Below, in pieces: positions 43,454-52,830 of a stretch of 64,000 nt of DNA. Origin of the DNA: JANLVI01 sp031363915 (lineage in GTDB: Bacteria > Vulcanimicrobiota > Vulcanimicrobiia > Vulcanimicrobiales > Vulcanimicrobiaceae). The DNA is taken from contig JANLVI010000039.1 in assembly GCA_031363915.1 (NCBI GenBank), positions 50,819 to 114,818 on the forward strand, written 5' to 3'. The translations under genes were made by a program, and so were the position numbers. The notes beneath the pieces were generated by a model. It was given only the letters and a program-made list of their open reading frames with translations, made no database searches and was not told the origin of the DNA. How positions within the stretch are numbered: position 1 is the first letter of the stretch; each line of letters begins with the position of its first letter.

Positions 43454-45886
43454 ATGACGAACGCCGGTTTGAAGACTCGGATGTTTTTTCGCGTTGGCAC
43501 GTGGGGGTTAGCCGTCCTAGCGGCCGCGACCGTCACCGCGTGCGGAGGCGGCGGAGGCGGCGGGTCTTCGAACAACAGCGGAATCCTTCCCACGAATCCG
43601 ACACCCACCCCGTCGGCCGCGCCGATCGCGACCCCAACGCCGACCCCCGCTCCGGTCGCGACGATCGTGCCGGTCCCGGCCGCCGGCACCGCGGCGCCGA
43701 TCCCGCCTGTCGGCGGATACAGCGGCACTGTCGCATTTGCCGCTCCAACGATGGGTGCTAGCGCGAATCTCACCATCACCGCGGCATCCGGCCCACTCGG
43801 CGGAGCCCCGACGCTCAGCAGCGCCGTTCGGCGCCCGATGGCCCTCAGCGGTGCACCGGGTCTCTTGTACGTCTCGCTCGTCAGCGATGGCACGCTGACG
43901 TTTACGGGCTACCCGTCCTTCACGTTTACGTTGCCCGCAACGCTCGTGGTTACGGCCAACCAGCAATTTTATCTCGGGCTCTATTCGAGCGATCAGCCGA
44001 CGCTCGGCTACACCGGCCCCGTTGCGGCATCGGGCGTTTCTAACGCGAACGGCAAAAACACGATCACGTTCACATCCGCATTTAATTCCGGTTTCACGAT
44101 TGCCAAAGGCATGACGTACGAATTCGTGGTCTTCACGATTTCGACGACGCTCGCAACGCCGACACCGTCGGCTGCTCCGACTGCGACACCGTTGCCTACC
44201 GCGACCCCAACGGCGACCAGCCCGCCGGGCCCGACGACGTACGCGCCGACAATCGGCTATCTCGCTGCGAATCCGTCTGTTTCCAAGTCATTCCTTGGCA
44301 AGTTGAGCTCCGCCGCTAACTCGACGATCATCGGTATCGGAACGACGTTTCAGGATACCATGTACTCGTCCAGCCTCGGCACAGCGTCGATCGGCGACAG
44401 CGTCAGCGCGGTCGGGGCGCTCGACTTGCGTCGCGCGACGCAATCCGCACCGGCGAATCCGTTCTGGCTCAACAGCGCGTGGTCGCAGCATCCGCAAACG
44501 GTTGACTCGTTCATTGAAGATCCAACCGCGATGCGGAGAATGCGCTCCGTCCTGCAACGTGTCAGCGGCCGCGGCATCCAATCCATCCGCTACACGAAAG
44601 GCCTACCGACGACCCAAAACGCGACCTATGGAATCTGGGTCCAAAACGGATCGATCAACGGCGGAGCGGGCACCTATACAAAAGTCCCCTCTACGCTGCA
44701 GTACGTGAGCGCGCACGGCTACATCTGGATCGACAACACGATAACGAACTTAAGCACCTCACAAATCACGCAGATCGGCGCGGACTTCGACAACTCCTAC
44801 GCATCAGACGTCGCTCACTATGGGACCTCAAGTTATACCGCAATGGCAGCCGGAAATCAGCAGCAGTATTCGACCTGCGATAGCTCCGGTGCGACGCTAA
44901 TAGGTGGCCCGACGTCGACGAGTTTCATCGTACCAAGCGATAACATGATTCACGTCGTGGTCATCAACCCAACAAATCTCGGGAGCGGCGTTGGCGGCTA
45001 CTTCTCATCCCTCAACCACACGCCGCAGGCAATCGCGAATTGCTTCACCGGTATCCCGCAATCAAACGAGTCGGCGATGTTCTTCGTCGGCTATAAACCG
45101 GGCGCCAACACAACGTACGCACTCGGTGAAGACTTGGTCCGCGGCACGGCGCACGAATTCCAGCATCTCATCAACTTCGTGCACCATACCGTTCTTCAAG
45201 CCGATCCCAGCGACGGAAAGTCCCCGGGACCCGGCGAGGAGTCGTGGGTGAACGAGGGCATGTCGATGCTCTCGCAAGACTTCTCGCTCGTGAAACTCTA
45301 TCCGACCATCACGAACGACGTCCAAGACGCGCTCTACCACGCGCAAGAATACCTCATGGCGCCGCACAACTTCAGTATCACCGCATTCACCGGGAATGAC
45401 GTCGCGATGACCTCTATTTCCAAGGTGCAGTACAACTGCAGTGGCTGCTACGGTTCGGAGTACGTGTTCCAGCGCTATATCTACGACCGGTTCGGCGGAG
45501 ATACGTACCTGAACGCCAGCCTCAACCACACGATGGTCGGGCAGGCAGGCGTCGAAGCGGCCACCAAAGCGACTTTGCCGACGATCCTCGGCGACTTCGG
45601 CATCGCGCTTGCCGCGAGCAACCTCAATGTCACGATGGATCCGCGTTGGAACTTCACGCACTTCAACCCGAGTGGGACTTACACGGATCAATTCAATGCT
45701 CCGGTTACGCTCTCGGGACCGATGGCGCTCGTATCGCTCAGTCCCACCACGAACGGTCCGCTTTCATCGCAACCGTACCTCGGCACCGTGTTCTTCCTCA
45801 ACGCCGCTGCTGCTGCGAATACCAACGTGTCACTCACGGACACGGGTGGCACGTTCGGGCTCTCGGTTGGCGTGGTTCAGCGGTAA
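43454..45886 (+). CDS. Large lipoprotein with M30-like zinc metallopeptidase domain
   Basis: The signal peptide ends in TVTACGGGGGGG, a lipobox with a polyglycine spacer. Two TPTPSA-type proline-threonine linkers (about residues 50-75 and 235-260) flank a beta-rich domain. The C-terminal half has the zinc motif HEFQH followed 29 residues later by NEGMSML, as in hyicolysin-type (M30) peptidases, with upstream GYIWIDN. It is likely a surface or periplasmic protease. ATG 43454 has GGGAG upstream; ATG 43439 lacks an RBS. Confidence 0.75.
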   Translation: MTNAGLKTRMFFRVGTWGLAVLAAATVTACGGGGGGGSSNNSGILPTNPTPTPSAAPIATPTPTPAPVATIVPVPAAGTAAPIPPVGGYSGTVAFAAPTMGASANLTITAASGPLGGAPTLSSAVRRPMALSGAPGLLYVSLVSDGTLTFTGYPSFTFTLPATLVVTANQQFYLGLYSSDQPTLGYTGPVAASGVSNANGKNTITFTSAFNSGFTIAKGMTYEFVVFTISTTLATPTPSAAPTATPLPTATPTATSPPGPTTYAPTIGYLAANPSVSKSFLGKLSSAANSTIIGIGTTFQDTMYSSSLGTASIGDSVSAVGALDLRRATQSAPANPFWLNSAWSQHPQTVDSFIEDPTAMRRMRSVLQRVSGRGIQSIRYTKGLPTTQNATYGIWVQNGSINGGAGTYTKVPSTLQYVSAHGYIWIDNTITNLSTSQITQIGADFDNSYASDVAHYGTSSYTAMAAGNQQQYSTCDSSGATLIGGPTSTSFIVPSDNMIHVVVINPTNLGSGVGGYFSSLNHTPQAIANCFTGIPQSNESAMFFVGYKPGANTTYALGEDLVRGTAHEFQHLINFVHHTVLQADPSDGKSPGPGEESWVNEGMSMLSQDFSLVKLYPTITNDVQDALYHAQEYLMAPHNFSITAFTGNDVAMTSISKVQYNCSGCYGSEYVFQRYIYDRFGGDTYLNASLNHTMVGQAGVEAATKATLPTILGDFGIALAASNLNVTMDPRWNFTHFNPSGTYTDQFNAPVTLSGPMALVSLSPTTNGPLSSQPYLGTVFFLNAAAAANTNVSLTDTGGTFGLSVGVVQR

Positions 45887-46918
45887 CTAAAACAGAACGA
45901 TCGGTTTGATGGCGCGGCCGCTGCGTAAATCTGAATACGCGGCGGCAACGTCATCGAGTGCAATCGTGGTTGCGCCGAGCTTGCTCGGCGCAACCCTTTT
46001 CTCTTTCAGGTGTTCGAGCGCCGCGAGCGTGTCGTCCGGGCCGCACGAGTAGCTCGCAACGAGCGTGAGATCGCGGAAGTACGCGTCGCTTTGATCGAAG
46101 ACGTACGGCGTCCCCGGCTCGAACGGCGTGAACTGCACGACCGTACCGCCGGGTGCGCATGCAGCGATCGCGTGATCGAGCGCCGCCGCATTACCCGGAC
46201 CGCAGATCACGATTTCCGCGCCGCGTCCGTCACTCGCGCCGCGAAGCGAGCTCAGCACCTCTCCGGCGGCATCGAACGTCCGCGCGCCCATGGCCTCGGC
46301 GAGTACGCGACGCGAGAGCGCAAAATCGCTTGCGTAGACCGCGTGACCGTGCGCGCGAGCGAGCGCAACGTGCAAGAGCCCCATCACGCCGAGGCCCACC
46401 ATGTAGAGGGCATCGCCCGGGCGCGGGTGCGCGCGTCGCAGCGACTTCACCACGCACGCGAGCGGCTCGACGAGCGACGCCGCCTGCGCGGGGAGATCGC
46501 TTGGAAGCCGCAGCGTATCGCCGAGATTTTCAGGCGGGACGCGAAAGTATTCGGCCATCGCGCCGGGCTCGATTTTGCTCGAGCGCCAGGTCGCACACTG
46601 CACGAAATCGCCGCGCTCGCACGACCGGCATGCGAAACACGGTGCGTGATGGTGAACGAACACGCGCTCGCCGACGTGAAACGGCACGCCATCGCGATCG
46701 TGCGGCGCCGGATCGCCAAGCGCCACGATCTCACCGGCCGGTTCGTGGCCGAACACCAGCGGCGCTTTGCGCCTGATATACCACGGCATCACGTCGCCCG
46801 AACAGATGCCGCTTGCGAGCGTGCGCACGAGCAGATCGCCGCCGCGCAGTTCGGGGATCGGCCGCTCCTCGATGCGGATGTCGTCGATATCGTAAAGGAC
46901 GGCGGCGCGCATGCTCAC
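45887..46918 (-). CDS. Zinc-dependent medium-chain dehydrogenase
   Basis: The 343-residue protein has the catalytic zinc ligands CSGD and GHEPAGEI, four structural-zinc cysteines in CFACRSCERGDFVQC, and the NAD-binding GLGVMGLL. It would oxidise an alcohol or polyol; the substrate is unknown. GTG 46918 overlaps the stop of the paralogous gene before it (GTGA). Confidence 0.88.
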   Translation of the reverse strand: MSMRAAVLYDIDDIRIEERPIPELRGGDLLVRTLASGICSGDVMPWYIRRKAPLVFGHEPAGEIVALGDPAPHDRDGVPFHVGERVFVHHHAPCFACRSCERGDFVQCATWRSSKIEPGAMAEYFRVPPENLGDTLRLPSDLPAQAASLVEPLACVVKSLRRAHPRPGDALYMVGLGVMGLLHVALARAHGHAVYASDFALSRRVLAEAMGARTFDAAGEVLSSLRGASDGRGAEIVICGPGNAAALDHAIAACAPGGTVVQFTPFEPGTPYVFDQSDAYFRDLTLVASYSCGPDDTLAALEHLKEKRVAPSKLGATTIALDDVAAAYSDLRSGRAIKPIVLF

Positions 46919-47949
46919 GGGACGATAGCGAATTTGAGTCCGTCGCCAGCATCGAGTCGCGCAAAAGCGCTCTCGAGGTCGGCGAGTCGAAATCGTTCGT
47001 CGACGAGCCGTTCGACGTCGATTTTGCGCGCGTCGAGCAAGTCGTATGCTGCCCGCACGGCACGCGGTCCGAAGTGGAACCGGCTTACGAGCTTCACCTC
47101 ATCGTAGTGCAGGCGTGCCGCGCTGTACGAGACGCGCGTGCCGCCCGGCAGACCGCCAAAGAGCGACACGGTTCCGCCGCGCCGCACGAGATCCGGTGCC
47201 GATTCCCAGACGGATTGCGTGCCGGTGCTCTCGATTGCGGCGTCGACGCCGCGTCCGTCCGTCCGCTCGCGCATCATCGCCGCGATCTCATCGCTCGAAC
47301 GGTCGGTCGCATCGATCACCTCGCACGTACCGTAGGAACGCGCCACGGCAAGGCGCGCGGCGCGGCGGCCGATGAGAATTGGCGGGCGATCCGTATACGT
47401 CGCCGCGACGAGTGCGTGCAAGATACCGAAGCCGCCATCGCCGACAATCGCGACGGTCGAATCGCGTTTGAGTCCGAGCGCCGCAACGGAGTGGACGACG
47501 CAGGCCAGCGGTTCGAGAAAGGCGGCCGCTTCGTACGAGAGATGCGCGGGCTTCGCGTAGGCATTGCACGCTACGATGTGCGGCGGAAGCACGATGAACT
47601 CGGCGTACGCGCCGAGAATCTTCGTCTCCATGATATGCGCGCAAAGTTCGGCCTCATCGTGCTGGCACCACCAGCAGGCGCCGCACGGACCCGAGTGGAC
47701 CGACATGATCGCATCGCCCGGCGCGAAGCGCGTGACGCCCGCGCCGATGGCGGCGACGTCGCCGGAGAATTCGTGCCCGAAGCGCGTTGGCATCGGCATT
47801 TGCGGATGCCCGCGGCGATACGCCTTGAGATCGGTTCCGTCGGTTAGCGCCACGCGCACGCGCACGACCACTTCACCCGGGCCGGGCTCCGGCATCGGCA
47901 AATCGCGCAATTCGATCTGCGTGGGTGCGATCAGGTAGCCGGCGAGCAT
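46915..47949 (-). CDS. Medium-chain dehydrogenase lacking the usual catalytic cysteine
   Basis: The protein shows the MDR fold with GHEFSGDV, structural-zinc cysteines CGACWWCQHDEAELC and cofactor loop VGDGGFGIL. At the position of the catalytic cysteine of most family members it reads ALTDGTD. The active site may therefore hold zinc differently or not at all. The ATG overlaps the thioesterase stop as TGATG. It is a tandem paralogue of the next gene. Confidence 0.83.
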   Translation of the reverse strand: MLAGYLIAPTQIELRDLPMPEPGPGEVVVRVRVALTDGTDLKAYRRGHPQMPMPTRFGHEFSGDVAAIGAGVTRFAPGDAIMSVHSGPCGACWWCQHDEAELCAHIMETKILGAYAEFIVLPPHIVACNAYAKPAHLSYEAAAFLEPLACVVHSVAALGLKRDSTVAIVGDGGFGILHALVAATYTDRPPILIGRRAARLAVARSYGTCEVIDATDRSSDEIAAMMRERTDGRGVDAAIESTGTQSVWESAPDLVRRGGTVSLFGGLPGGTRVSYSAARLHYDEVKLVSRFHFGPRAVRAAYDLLDARKIDVERLVDERFRLADLESAFARLDAGDGLKFAIVP

Positions 47950-48362
47950 CACACGATCCGCTCGCGCAGGGCGTCAGCAAGCGCACTCGGGACGCGCGTG
48001 GGCTTGAGCGAATCTGCCTGCAAACACGAGAGAATTAGTTTCGTATCGGCGAGCCGTTTGCCATCCGCACGTTCGATGGGGAACGTGAAGTGAATCGACG
48101 TGCCGCCGATTTTTGCCACTTCGGCCCACGACACGATCTCATCATCGAGCCGGGCCGGAAACCGATAGTCGACTTCTAAATGGACGCGTGCCATCCACAC
48201 ACCGAAGTCAGCGGTGATCCCGTCATACGTGAAGCCGAGGTCGCGAAGAAACTCCGTTTCCGCGATTTCCATGAAACGAATGTAGGCTCCGAAGTACATC
48301 ACGCCCATCTTGTCGACATCGCTCCAGCGAACGCGTTCGTGAATTCGCGGGCTAGATTTCAT
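47949..48362 (-). CDS. 4-hydroxybenzoyl-CoA thioesterase-like (hotdog) protein
   Basis: The 137-residue hotdog protein has RWSDVDKMGVMYFGAY, with the catalytic aspartate of the 4HBT/YbgC class, and the ARVHLEVDYRFPA strand. It would hydrolyse an acyl-CoA. ATG 48362 overlaps the ribE 3' end by 11 bases; ATG 48380 would lengthen it by six residues. Confidence 0.85.
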   Translation of the reverse strand: MKSSPRIHERVRWSDVDKMGVMYFGAYIRFMEIAETEFLRDLGFTYDGITADFGVWMARVHLEVDYRFPARLDDEIVSWAEVAKIGGTSIHFTFPIERADGKRLADTKLILSCLQADSLKPTRVPSALADALRERIV

Positions 48363-49002
48363 ACGCCCATTCGAGTTCATCGCTCGAACGCGTATCGCCC
48401 TGACCGGCGTACGCGGCGACCGCTGCTGCGGCATACCGCGCGACCGGATCGACTTCGAGATTCACGCGATCGCCCACCCCTTTGGGACCGAGCGTCGTGC
48501 GCTTCGCCGTTTCGGGGATGAGCGCGATTGCAAAGCGTCCCGCGGCGACCGCGGCGACCGTCAGGCTCACGCCGTCGACGGTGATGTAGCCTTTTTCGAC
48601 GATGAAGCCGGCAATCGAGCTCGGTGTCTCGATTATGAGACGGTACCCCTGGCCTTCGTTCAATTTCGAGATGATGGCGGCCGTCGCATCGACATGCGCG
48701 TATACGAGATGCCCGCCGAGCCGGTCGCCCATGCGCAGCGAAAGTTCGAGGTTGACCGAATCGCCGACCTTGAGTTCGCCGATGTTCGTGCGCATGACCG
48801 TCTCGGGCACCACATCGAAGCGCATCGTACGCGCATCGACCGCGACGACAGTGAGGCACGCGCCGTTGATCGCGACGGAGTCTTTTTCCTCGACGCCCTC
48901 AGAGATCGCGGTTGGGGCTTCGACGACGAGCGTGATGCCGCGCTCGAGGTCGCCGGTGATTGAAGCAATTCGGCCCTGGTGACCGATGAGTCCACTAAAC
49001 AT
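48352..49002 (-). CDS. ribE: Riboflavin synthase alpha chain
   Basis: RibE dismutates two lumazines into riboflavin. The protein has the two-fold repeat: MFSGLIGHQGRI with SVAINGACLTVV in the first half, GYITVDGVSLTV and LIPETAKRTTL in the second, and GDSVNLELSLRMGDRLGGHL between them. The size, 216 residues, is normal. It starts directly after the ribD stop (TAAATG). Confidence 0.95.
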   Translation of the reverse strand: MFSGLIGHQGRIASITGDLERGITLVVEAPTAISEGVEEKDSVAINGACLTVVAVDARTMRFDVVPETVMRTNIGELKVGDSVNLELSLRMGDRLGGHLVYAHVDATAAIISKLNEGQGYRLIIETPSSIAGFIVEKGYITVDGVSLTVAAVAAGRFAIALIPETAKRTTLGPKGVGDRVNLEVDPVARYAAAAVAAYAGQGDTRSSDELEWAYEI

Positions 49003-50109
49003 TTACAGATACGCTCGCAGCATGAGGTCGTCGCCGACGCGTTCGACATCGGAGAAGCGCCATCCGCGTGCGAGGCGCGTGAGGTCGGCGCCGGCCAGCG
49101 GCGGGATCGCCGTCGGCGTTTGCAGGAGCAGCGGCGCAACGAACCAGACGAGCTCCCGCACGAGACCCGCTTCCAGTAATCGCCCGGCGAGCGTCGGACC
49201 GCCCTCGCAGAGGATCGTGACGATGCCGCGTGCCCGCAGTTCGCGCATCGCCGCATCGAGATCGAGTTCCGCACCGTCGCCTACGAGTACGAGGTCGGCG
49301 ACGCCTTCGAGCGGGGCGAATGTCGCGCGCCGGCTGCCCGGGGCTAACACGATCGTCTTCGCATAGGCATCGGGGGGTGCATCGACCGGCGAGATAAAGA
49401 CGCGCGATGTGGATGGCACCGGATCGGTTTCGCACACGACAATGCGCGTGTAGGGTTTACGACGCGCGTGGTGCGGACGAATCGTCAGCTGCGCATCGTC
49501 GATGCGAATCGTCCCCGCCCCGACCATCACCGCATCGGCTTCGGCGCGCATCATGCGCACGCGCTCGAATGCGGCATCGCCGGTAAGCCGGTAGTTGATC
49601 CCGGGACCCGGCGCGACGGCGCCGTCGAGCGACATCGCCATCTTGAGCGCGATGTACGGATACGGCGAAGCGACCGTTTCACGAAAGCGTTGAATCAGCT
49701 CGTGCGCAGCCGGTAATTCGTCGACCACGACATCGACCTCGCGGTCTCGCAGACGCGCGACACCGCCACCCGAGGTTTTCGGGTTGGGATCGAGCGCGGC
49801 GATCACGACGCGCGTGACTCCGGCTGCGAGCAACGCTTCAGTACACGGGGGCGTGCGCCCATGATGATTGCACGGTTCGAGCGAGACGTACGCGGTTGCA
49901 CCGCTGGCCGATTCGCCGCGCGCGTCCGCATCGCGTAACGCCTCGACCTCCGCATGTGCGGAACCGGCAATGCGGTGCCAGCCTTCGCCGATCGTACGAC
50001 CGCCGCGAACGAGCACCGCACCGACGGGTGGATTCGGCGCGACATCACCGCTTGCACGCGCCGCGAGCTCGACCGCGCGTGCAAGATAGATTCGATCGGC
50101 GGGGTTTAT
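49003..50109 (-). CDS. ribD: Bifunctional pyrimidine deaminase/reductase, without a canonical start codon
   Basis: The N-terminal deaminase has zinc ligands in SAHAEVEAL and EPCNHHGRTPPC and the opening APNPPVGAVLV. The reductase domain has YIALKMAMSLDGAVA and LCEGGPTLAGRLL. Between the conserved start (NPADRIYLARAVELAARA) and the last base of the upstream gene there is no ATG, GTG or TTG in frame. The nearest plausible initiator is the ATA at 50109, forming ATAA with the DUF427 stop. A GTG at 50250 exists but adds 47 residues that are out-of-frame DUF427 sequence. Confidence 0.88.
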   Translation of the reverse strand: MNPADRIYLARAVELAARASGDVAPNPPVGAVLVRGGRTIGEGWHRIAGSAHAEVEALRDADARGESASGATAYVSLEPCNHHGRTPPCTEALLAAGVTRVVIAALDPNPKTSGGGVARLRDREVDVVVDELPAAHELIQRFRETVASPYPYIALKMAMSLDGAVAPGPGINYRLTGDAAFERVRMMRAEADAVMVGAGTIRIDDAQLTIRPHHARRKPYTRIVVCETDPVPSTSRVFISPVDAPPDAYAKTIVLAPGSRRATFAPLEGVADLVLVGDGAELDLDAAMRELRARGIVTILCEGGPTLAGRLLEAGLVRELVWFVAPLLLQTPTAIPPLAGADLTRLARGWRFSDVERVGDDLMLRAYL

Positions 50110-50384
50110 GAAACCTGGACGCCCTTCCAGAAGGCGACGTGCCCTTTGATATTCGCGGCTTTTTCTTTCGGCGCCACATAGTACCAGGCCGCGTCTTTGT
50201 TTTGCTCGCCGTTCACGTCGACCGTGTAGTAGCTTGCATCGCCCTTCCACGGGCAGTGCGACGTGGTCGGACTTTCTACGAAGTACTGCTTCTTGATCGA
50301 ATCGGCGGGGAAGTAGTGGTTACCCTCGACGACTTCGGTTTTGTCGCTCTCGGCGATGACGGTGTTCTTCCAAACGGCTTTCAT
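50106..50384 (-). CDS. DUF427-family protein
   Basis: The 92-residue protein MKAVWKNTVIAESDKT has the conserved NHYFPADSI and the W-K-G-x-A-x-Y motif (HCPWKGDASYYTVDV) of DUF427, a small beta-rich cytosolic family of unknown function. GAGGAG lies upstream of the ATG. Its stop overlaps the presumed start of ribD. Confidence 0.88.
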   Translation of the reverse strand: MKAVWKNTVIAESDKTEVVEGNHYFPADSIKKQYFVESPTTSHCPWKGDASYYTVDVNGEQNKDAAWYYVAPKEKAANIKGHVAFWKGVQVS

Positions 50385-50411
50385 ACGTGCTCCTCTTAAG
50401 CGTTGCGGACG

Positions 50412-51026
50412 TCACAACCGCCCGGCGCGATGCGGGGTTTCGGGCGTTCGGGCGACGACGATCGTACCATCGACGCGCACCCCGGCCCTGGTGAGCTCGG
50501 CCACGGCCGCGCGGATCGTGCTCCCCGTCGTGCACACGTCATCGAGCAAGGTGACGGCCTCGGGGAGATCCCGCTCGTCCAGCACGAAATCGGGCCCGCG
50601 CAGGCGCTCCTCGCGCCGCCGCCCGTGCTGTGGCGAGCCGCGCTTCTTCAAGAGCAGCAAGGCGGGAACACCGGTTGCCGCCGCGACACGCTCGGCGATC
50701 GCGACGCTTTGATCGAAACCGCGCGCTGCCCGGCGATGCGCCGTCGTCGGCAGCGGCACGAGTGCACTGCGCGGCGGAAGTCGCGTGGCAATGAGCGCGG
50801 CGAACGCATCGAGGTAGGCCCGCTCACCGTCTTTCATGCGCACGATCGCGCGCCGGAGCAACCCGTCGTATGGGCCCAGCGCCCGCACCGAAATCGCGCC
50901 GATCGAAAACGTAAGCATCTCCTCCGGCTGCACACAGCGTTCGCAGAGCGCTATTCGCGGCCGCGAGCAGCCAAGACAGACCACGGGAAAGACCAGCTCA
51001 CGAAGGGCTTCGAACACGAACGCCAA
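50412..51026 (-). CDS. ComF-family phosphoribosyltransferase-like protein
   Basis: The protein has an N-terminal zinc finger (CLGCSRPRIALCERC), an RAARGFDQS segment and the PRPP-binding loop VTLLDDVCTTGST. ComF proteins assist DNA uptake in competent bacteria but are widespread elsewhere. The start codon is TTG at 51026 with a weak RBS; a GTG three codons later is possible. Confidence 0.85.
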   Translation of the reverse strand: MAFVFEALRELVFPVVCLGCSRPRIALCERCVQPEEMLTFSIGAISVRALGPYDGLLRRAIVRMKDGERAYLDAFAALIATRLPPRSALVPLPTTAHRRAARGFDQSVAIAERVAAATGVPALLLLKKRGSPQHGRRREERLRGPDFVLDERDLPEAVTLLDDVCTTGSTIRAAVAELTRAGVRVDGTIVVARTPETPHRAGRL

Positions 51027-51054
51027 TCACGCCGACCGGCGCGACGACTAGCGC

Positions 51055-52086
51055 TTACGAGGCGACGGGTTCGCCGTTGGCGACGATTTGGTCCACGAGC
51101 GTGATGTCTGCGGCAATGTCGTAGCCGATTCCGACCACGCTGTCGCGTACGATCGCGCGGGCGCCGACGGACGAGCCGTCCCACAGAATCGAGCGTTCGA
51201 CGAGAGCATCGTCGCCGATTTTTACGCCGTCACCGATGACGCTCGGGCCGACGACGTGCACGCGATTGCCGAACTGGACGCCTGCACCGATGCGAACGTC
51301 GCCATCGATATGTGCATCGTTGCCGAGATGCGCGTCGGCGGAAATGCCACGCGCCATCACACCGCGCAGGGTTATCTTGCCCGAGAGCACGTCGTTCGTC
51401 GCGCGTCGATATTCATCGAGCGTTCCGATGTCGCGCCAATACGCACCACTCAGTTGCAGGCCGTAAAACGCGGCGTTCTCCGCTTGGAGCGCCGGGAAGA
51501 CGTTTTTCCCAAAGTCATAAAACGTATTCGCGGGGATGCGATCGAAAATACCGGAACTGAAGACGTAGATGCCCGTGTTGACGAGCTTCGAGCGCTCGGT
51601 GCCCTTGGGCGGTTTCTCTTGGAATTCGACGATGCGTCCGTCTTTATCGGTTACCACGACGCCGTACTGATCGACTTCTTCTGCACGCACGAGCCCGATG
51701 GTTGCGAGCGCGTTTTGTTTTTTATGAAACTGCACGAGCGAATCCAGGTTCGCATCGGTGAGATCGTCACAGCCCACGACGACGAAGGGCTCCGTACCGA
51801 AGAACGACTGCATCGCTTTCACCGAACCCGCACTACCCATGAGCGTCGCTTCATCGAGATATGTAAGCTTCACGCCGTATGCCGCACCGTCGCCAAAGCG
51901 CTCTTTGATCGCGTCGGCGAGATAGTGCACGTTGATCGCAATTTCTTCGATGCCGAACGAACGCAACCAGCGCATCAAATGCGCGGAGATCGCCTCGCCC
52001 GCGAGGGGGACGAGGGGCTTGGGCACTTGCCGCGTGAGGGGATAAAGACGCGTGCTCATTCCGCCGGCAAGGATCATCGCTTTCAT
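51055..52086 (-). CDS. Sugar nucleotidyltransferase with left-handed beta-helix
   Basis: The nucleotidyltransferase signature AMILAGGMSTRLYPLT is followed by KPLVPLAG, DLTDANLD, EKPPKG and DIGTLDEYR, and the last 100 residues carry hexapeptide repeats (HLGNDAHIDGDVRIGAG). Such proteins make NDP-sugars, commonly GDP-mannose or dTDP-glucose. It is coupled to the WecG-like gene by ATGA, so the product may feed that transferase. Confidence 0.87.
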   Translation of the reverse strand: MKAMILAGGMSTRLYPLTRQVPKPLVPLAGEAISAHLMRWLRSFGIEEIAINVHYLADAIKERFGDGAAYGVKLTYLDEATLMGSAGSVKAMQSFFGTEPFVVVGCDDLTDANLDSLVQFHKKQNALATIGLVRAEEVDQYGVVVTDKDGRIVEFQEKPPKGTERSKLVNTGIYVFSSGIFDRIPANTFYDFGKNVFPALQAENAAFYGLQLSGAYWRDIGTLDEYRRATNDVLSGKITLRGVMARGISADAHLGNDAHIDGDVRIGAGVQFGNRVHVVGPSVIGDGVKIGDDALVERSILWDGSSVGARAIVRDSVVGIGYDIAADITLVDQIVANGEPVAS

Positions 52087-52829
52087 GCGTTCTTGGTTCT
52101 CCCTCGGGCCGCTTCCACAAGCGCGAGCGCTGCGAAACGGGGTAGTGCTAGTTGGCGGCGCCAGCGCCGCGGTTCACGAATTAAACGATAGAGCCACTCG
52201 ACGCCCAGCTGCTGCGCGAGCGCCGGCGCTCGTCGTACGTTCCCCGCATACACATCGAGCGAACCGCCGATGCCAATGCCCACCTGCGCGCCCGTTGCGG
52301 GGAGATGCGCGTCTAGCCACAGTTCTTGCCGTGGGAAACCCAAACCCGCGAGGACGACGGTCGCGCCGGTGGTAGCGATCGTCGCGGCAATCGCGGCAGA
52401 ATCCACGTCCTCAAAATAGCCGTCGCGAACACCGACGATCCGAGCGCCGGGGAATTGCACGTGAAGGGCATCCGCCGCGCGCTGCGCCGTATCGCCTTTG
52501 CCGCCGATGAGATAGAGCCGGAGGTCGGAATCGAGGACCGAGGCCGCAGCTAGGTCGGCAACGAGCTGGACGCCCGTGACACGTTCGCTCAAAGGGCCGC
52601 CGCGTAGTTTGCTGATTGCAAGTAAGCCGACCGTATCGCAGAGCGCGAGCGACGCGCGTTCGAGCACGGCGCGGTACGCCGGATTGCGACGCGACTCCAT
52701 CACCATTTCGGTGCCGATCGTGACGACGAGCGCGGGCATCGAGCCGCGCACGAGGTCGGCAATGCAGCGCACGGCCTCGGCCCGTCCGAGCGCATCGACG
52801 CGCGCACCGAGAATGGAGATCGAGGCCAT
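52083..52829 (-). CDS. WecG/TagA/CpsF-family glycosyltransferase
   Basis: The 248-residue protein matches GT26 enzymes: ILGARVDALGRAEAVRCI, VVTIGTEMVMESRRNPAY, the conserved ADP-like SLALCDTVGLL region, YLIGGKGDTAQRAAD, GYF and VLAGLGFPRQELWL. Family members move N-acetylmannosamine or its uronic acid to a lipid-linked sugar. It lies between dapA and the nucleotidyltransferase. Confidence 0.87.
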   Translation of the reverse strand: MASISILGARVDALGRAEAVRCIADLVRGSMPALVVTIGTEMVMESRRNPAYRAVLERASLALCDTVGLLAISKLRGGPLSERVTGVQLVADLAAASVLDSDLRLYLIGGKGDTAQRAADALHVQFPGARIVGVRDGYFEDVDSAAIAATIATTGATVVLAGLGFPRQELWLDAHLPATGAQVGIGIGGSLDVYAGNVRRAPALAQQLGVEWLYRLIREPRRWRRQLALPRFAALALVEAARGRTKNA

Positions 52830-52830
52830 T

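Noticed and set aside
46010..47107. Long open frame antisense to the two dehydrogenases
   Set aside because: Arginine-rich, no recognisable motif, fully covered by two genes with strong zinc-dehydrogenase signatures.
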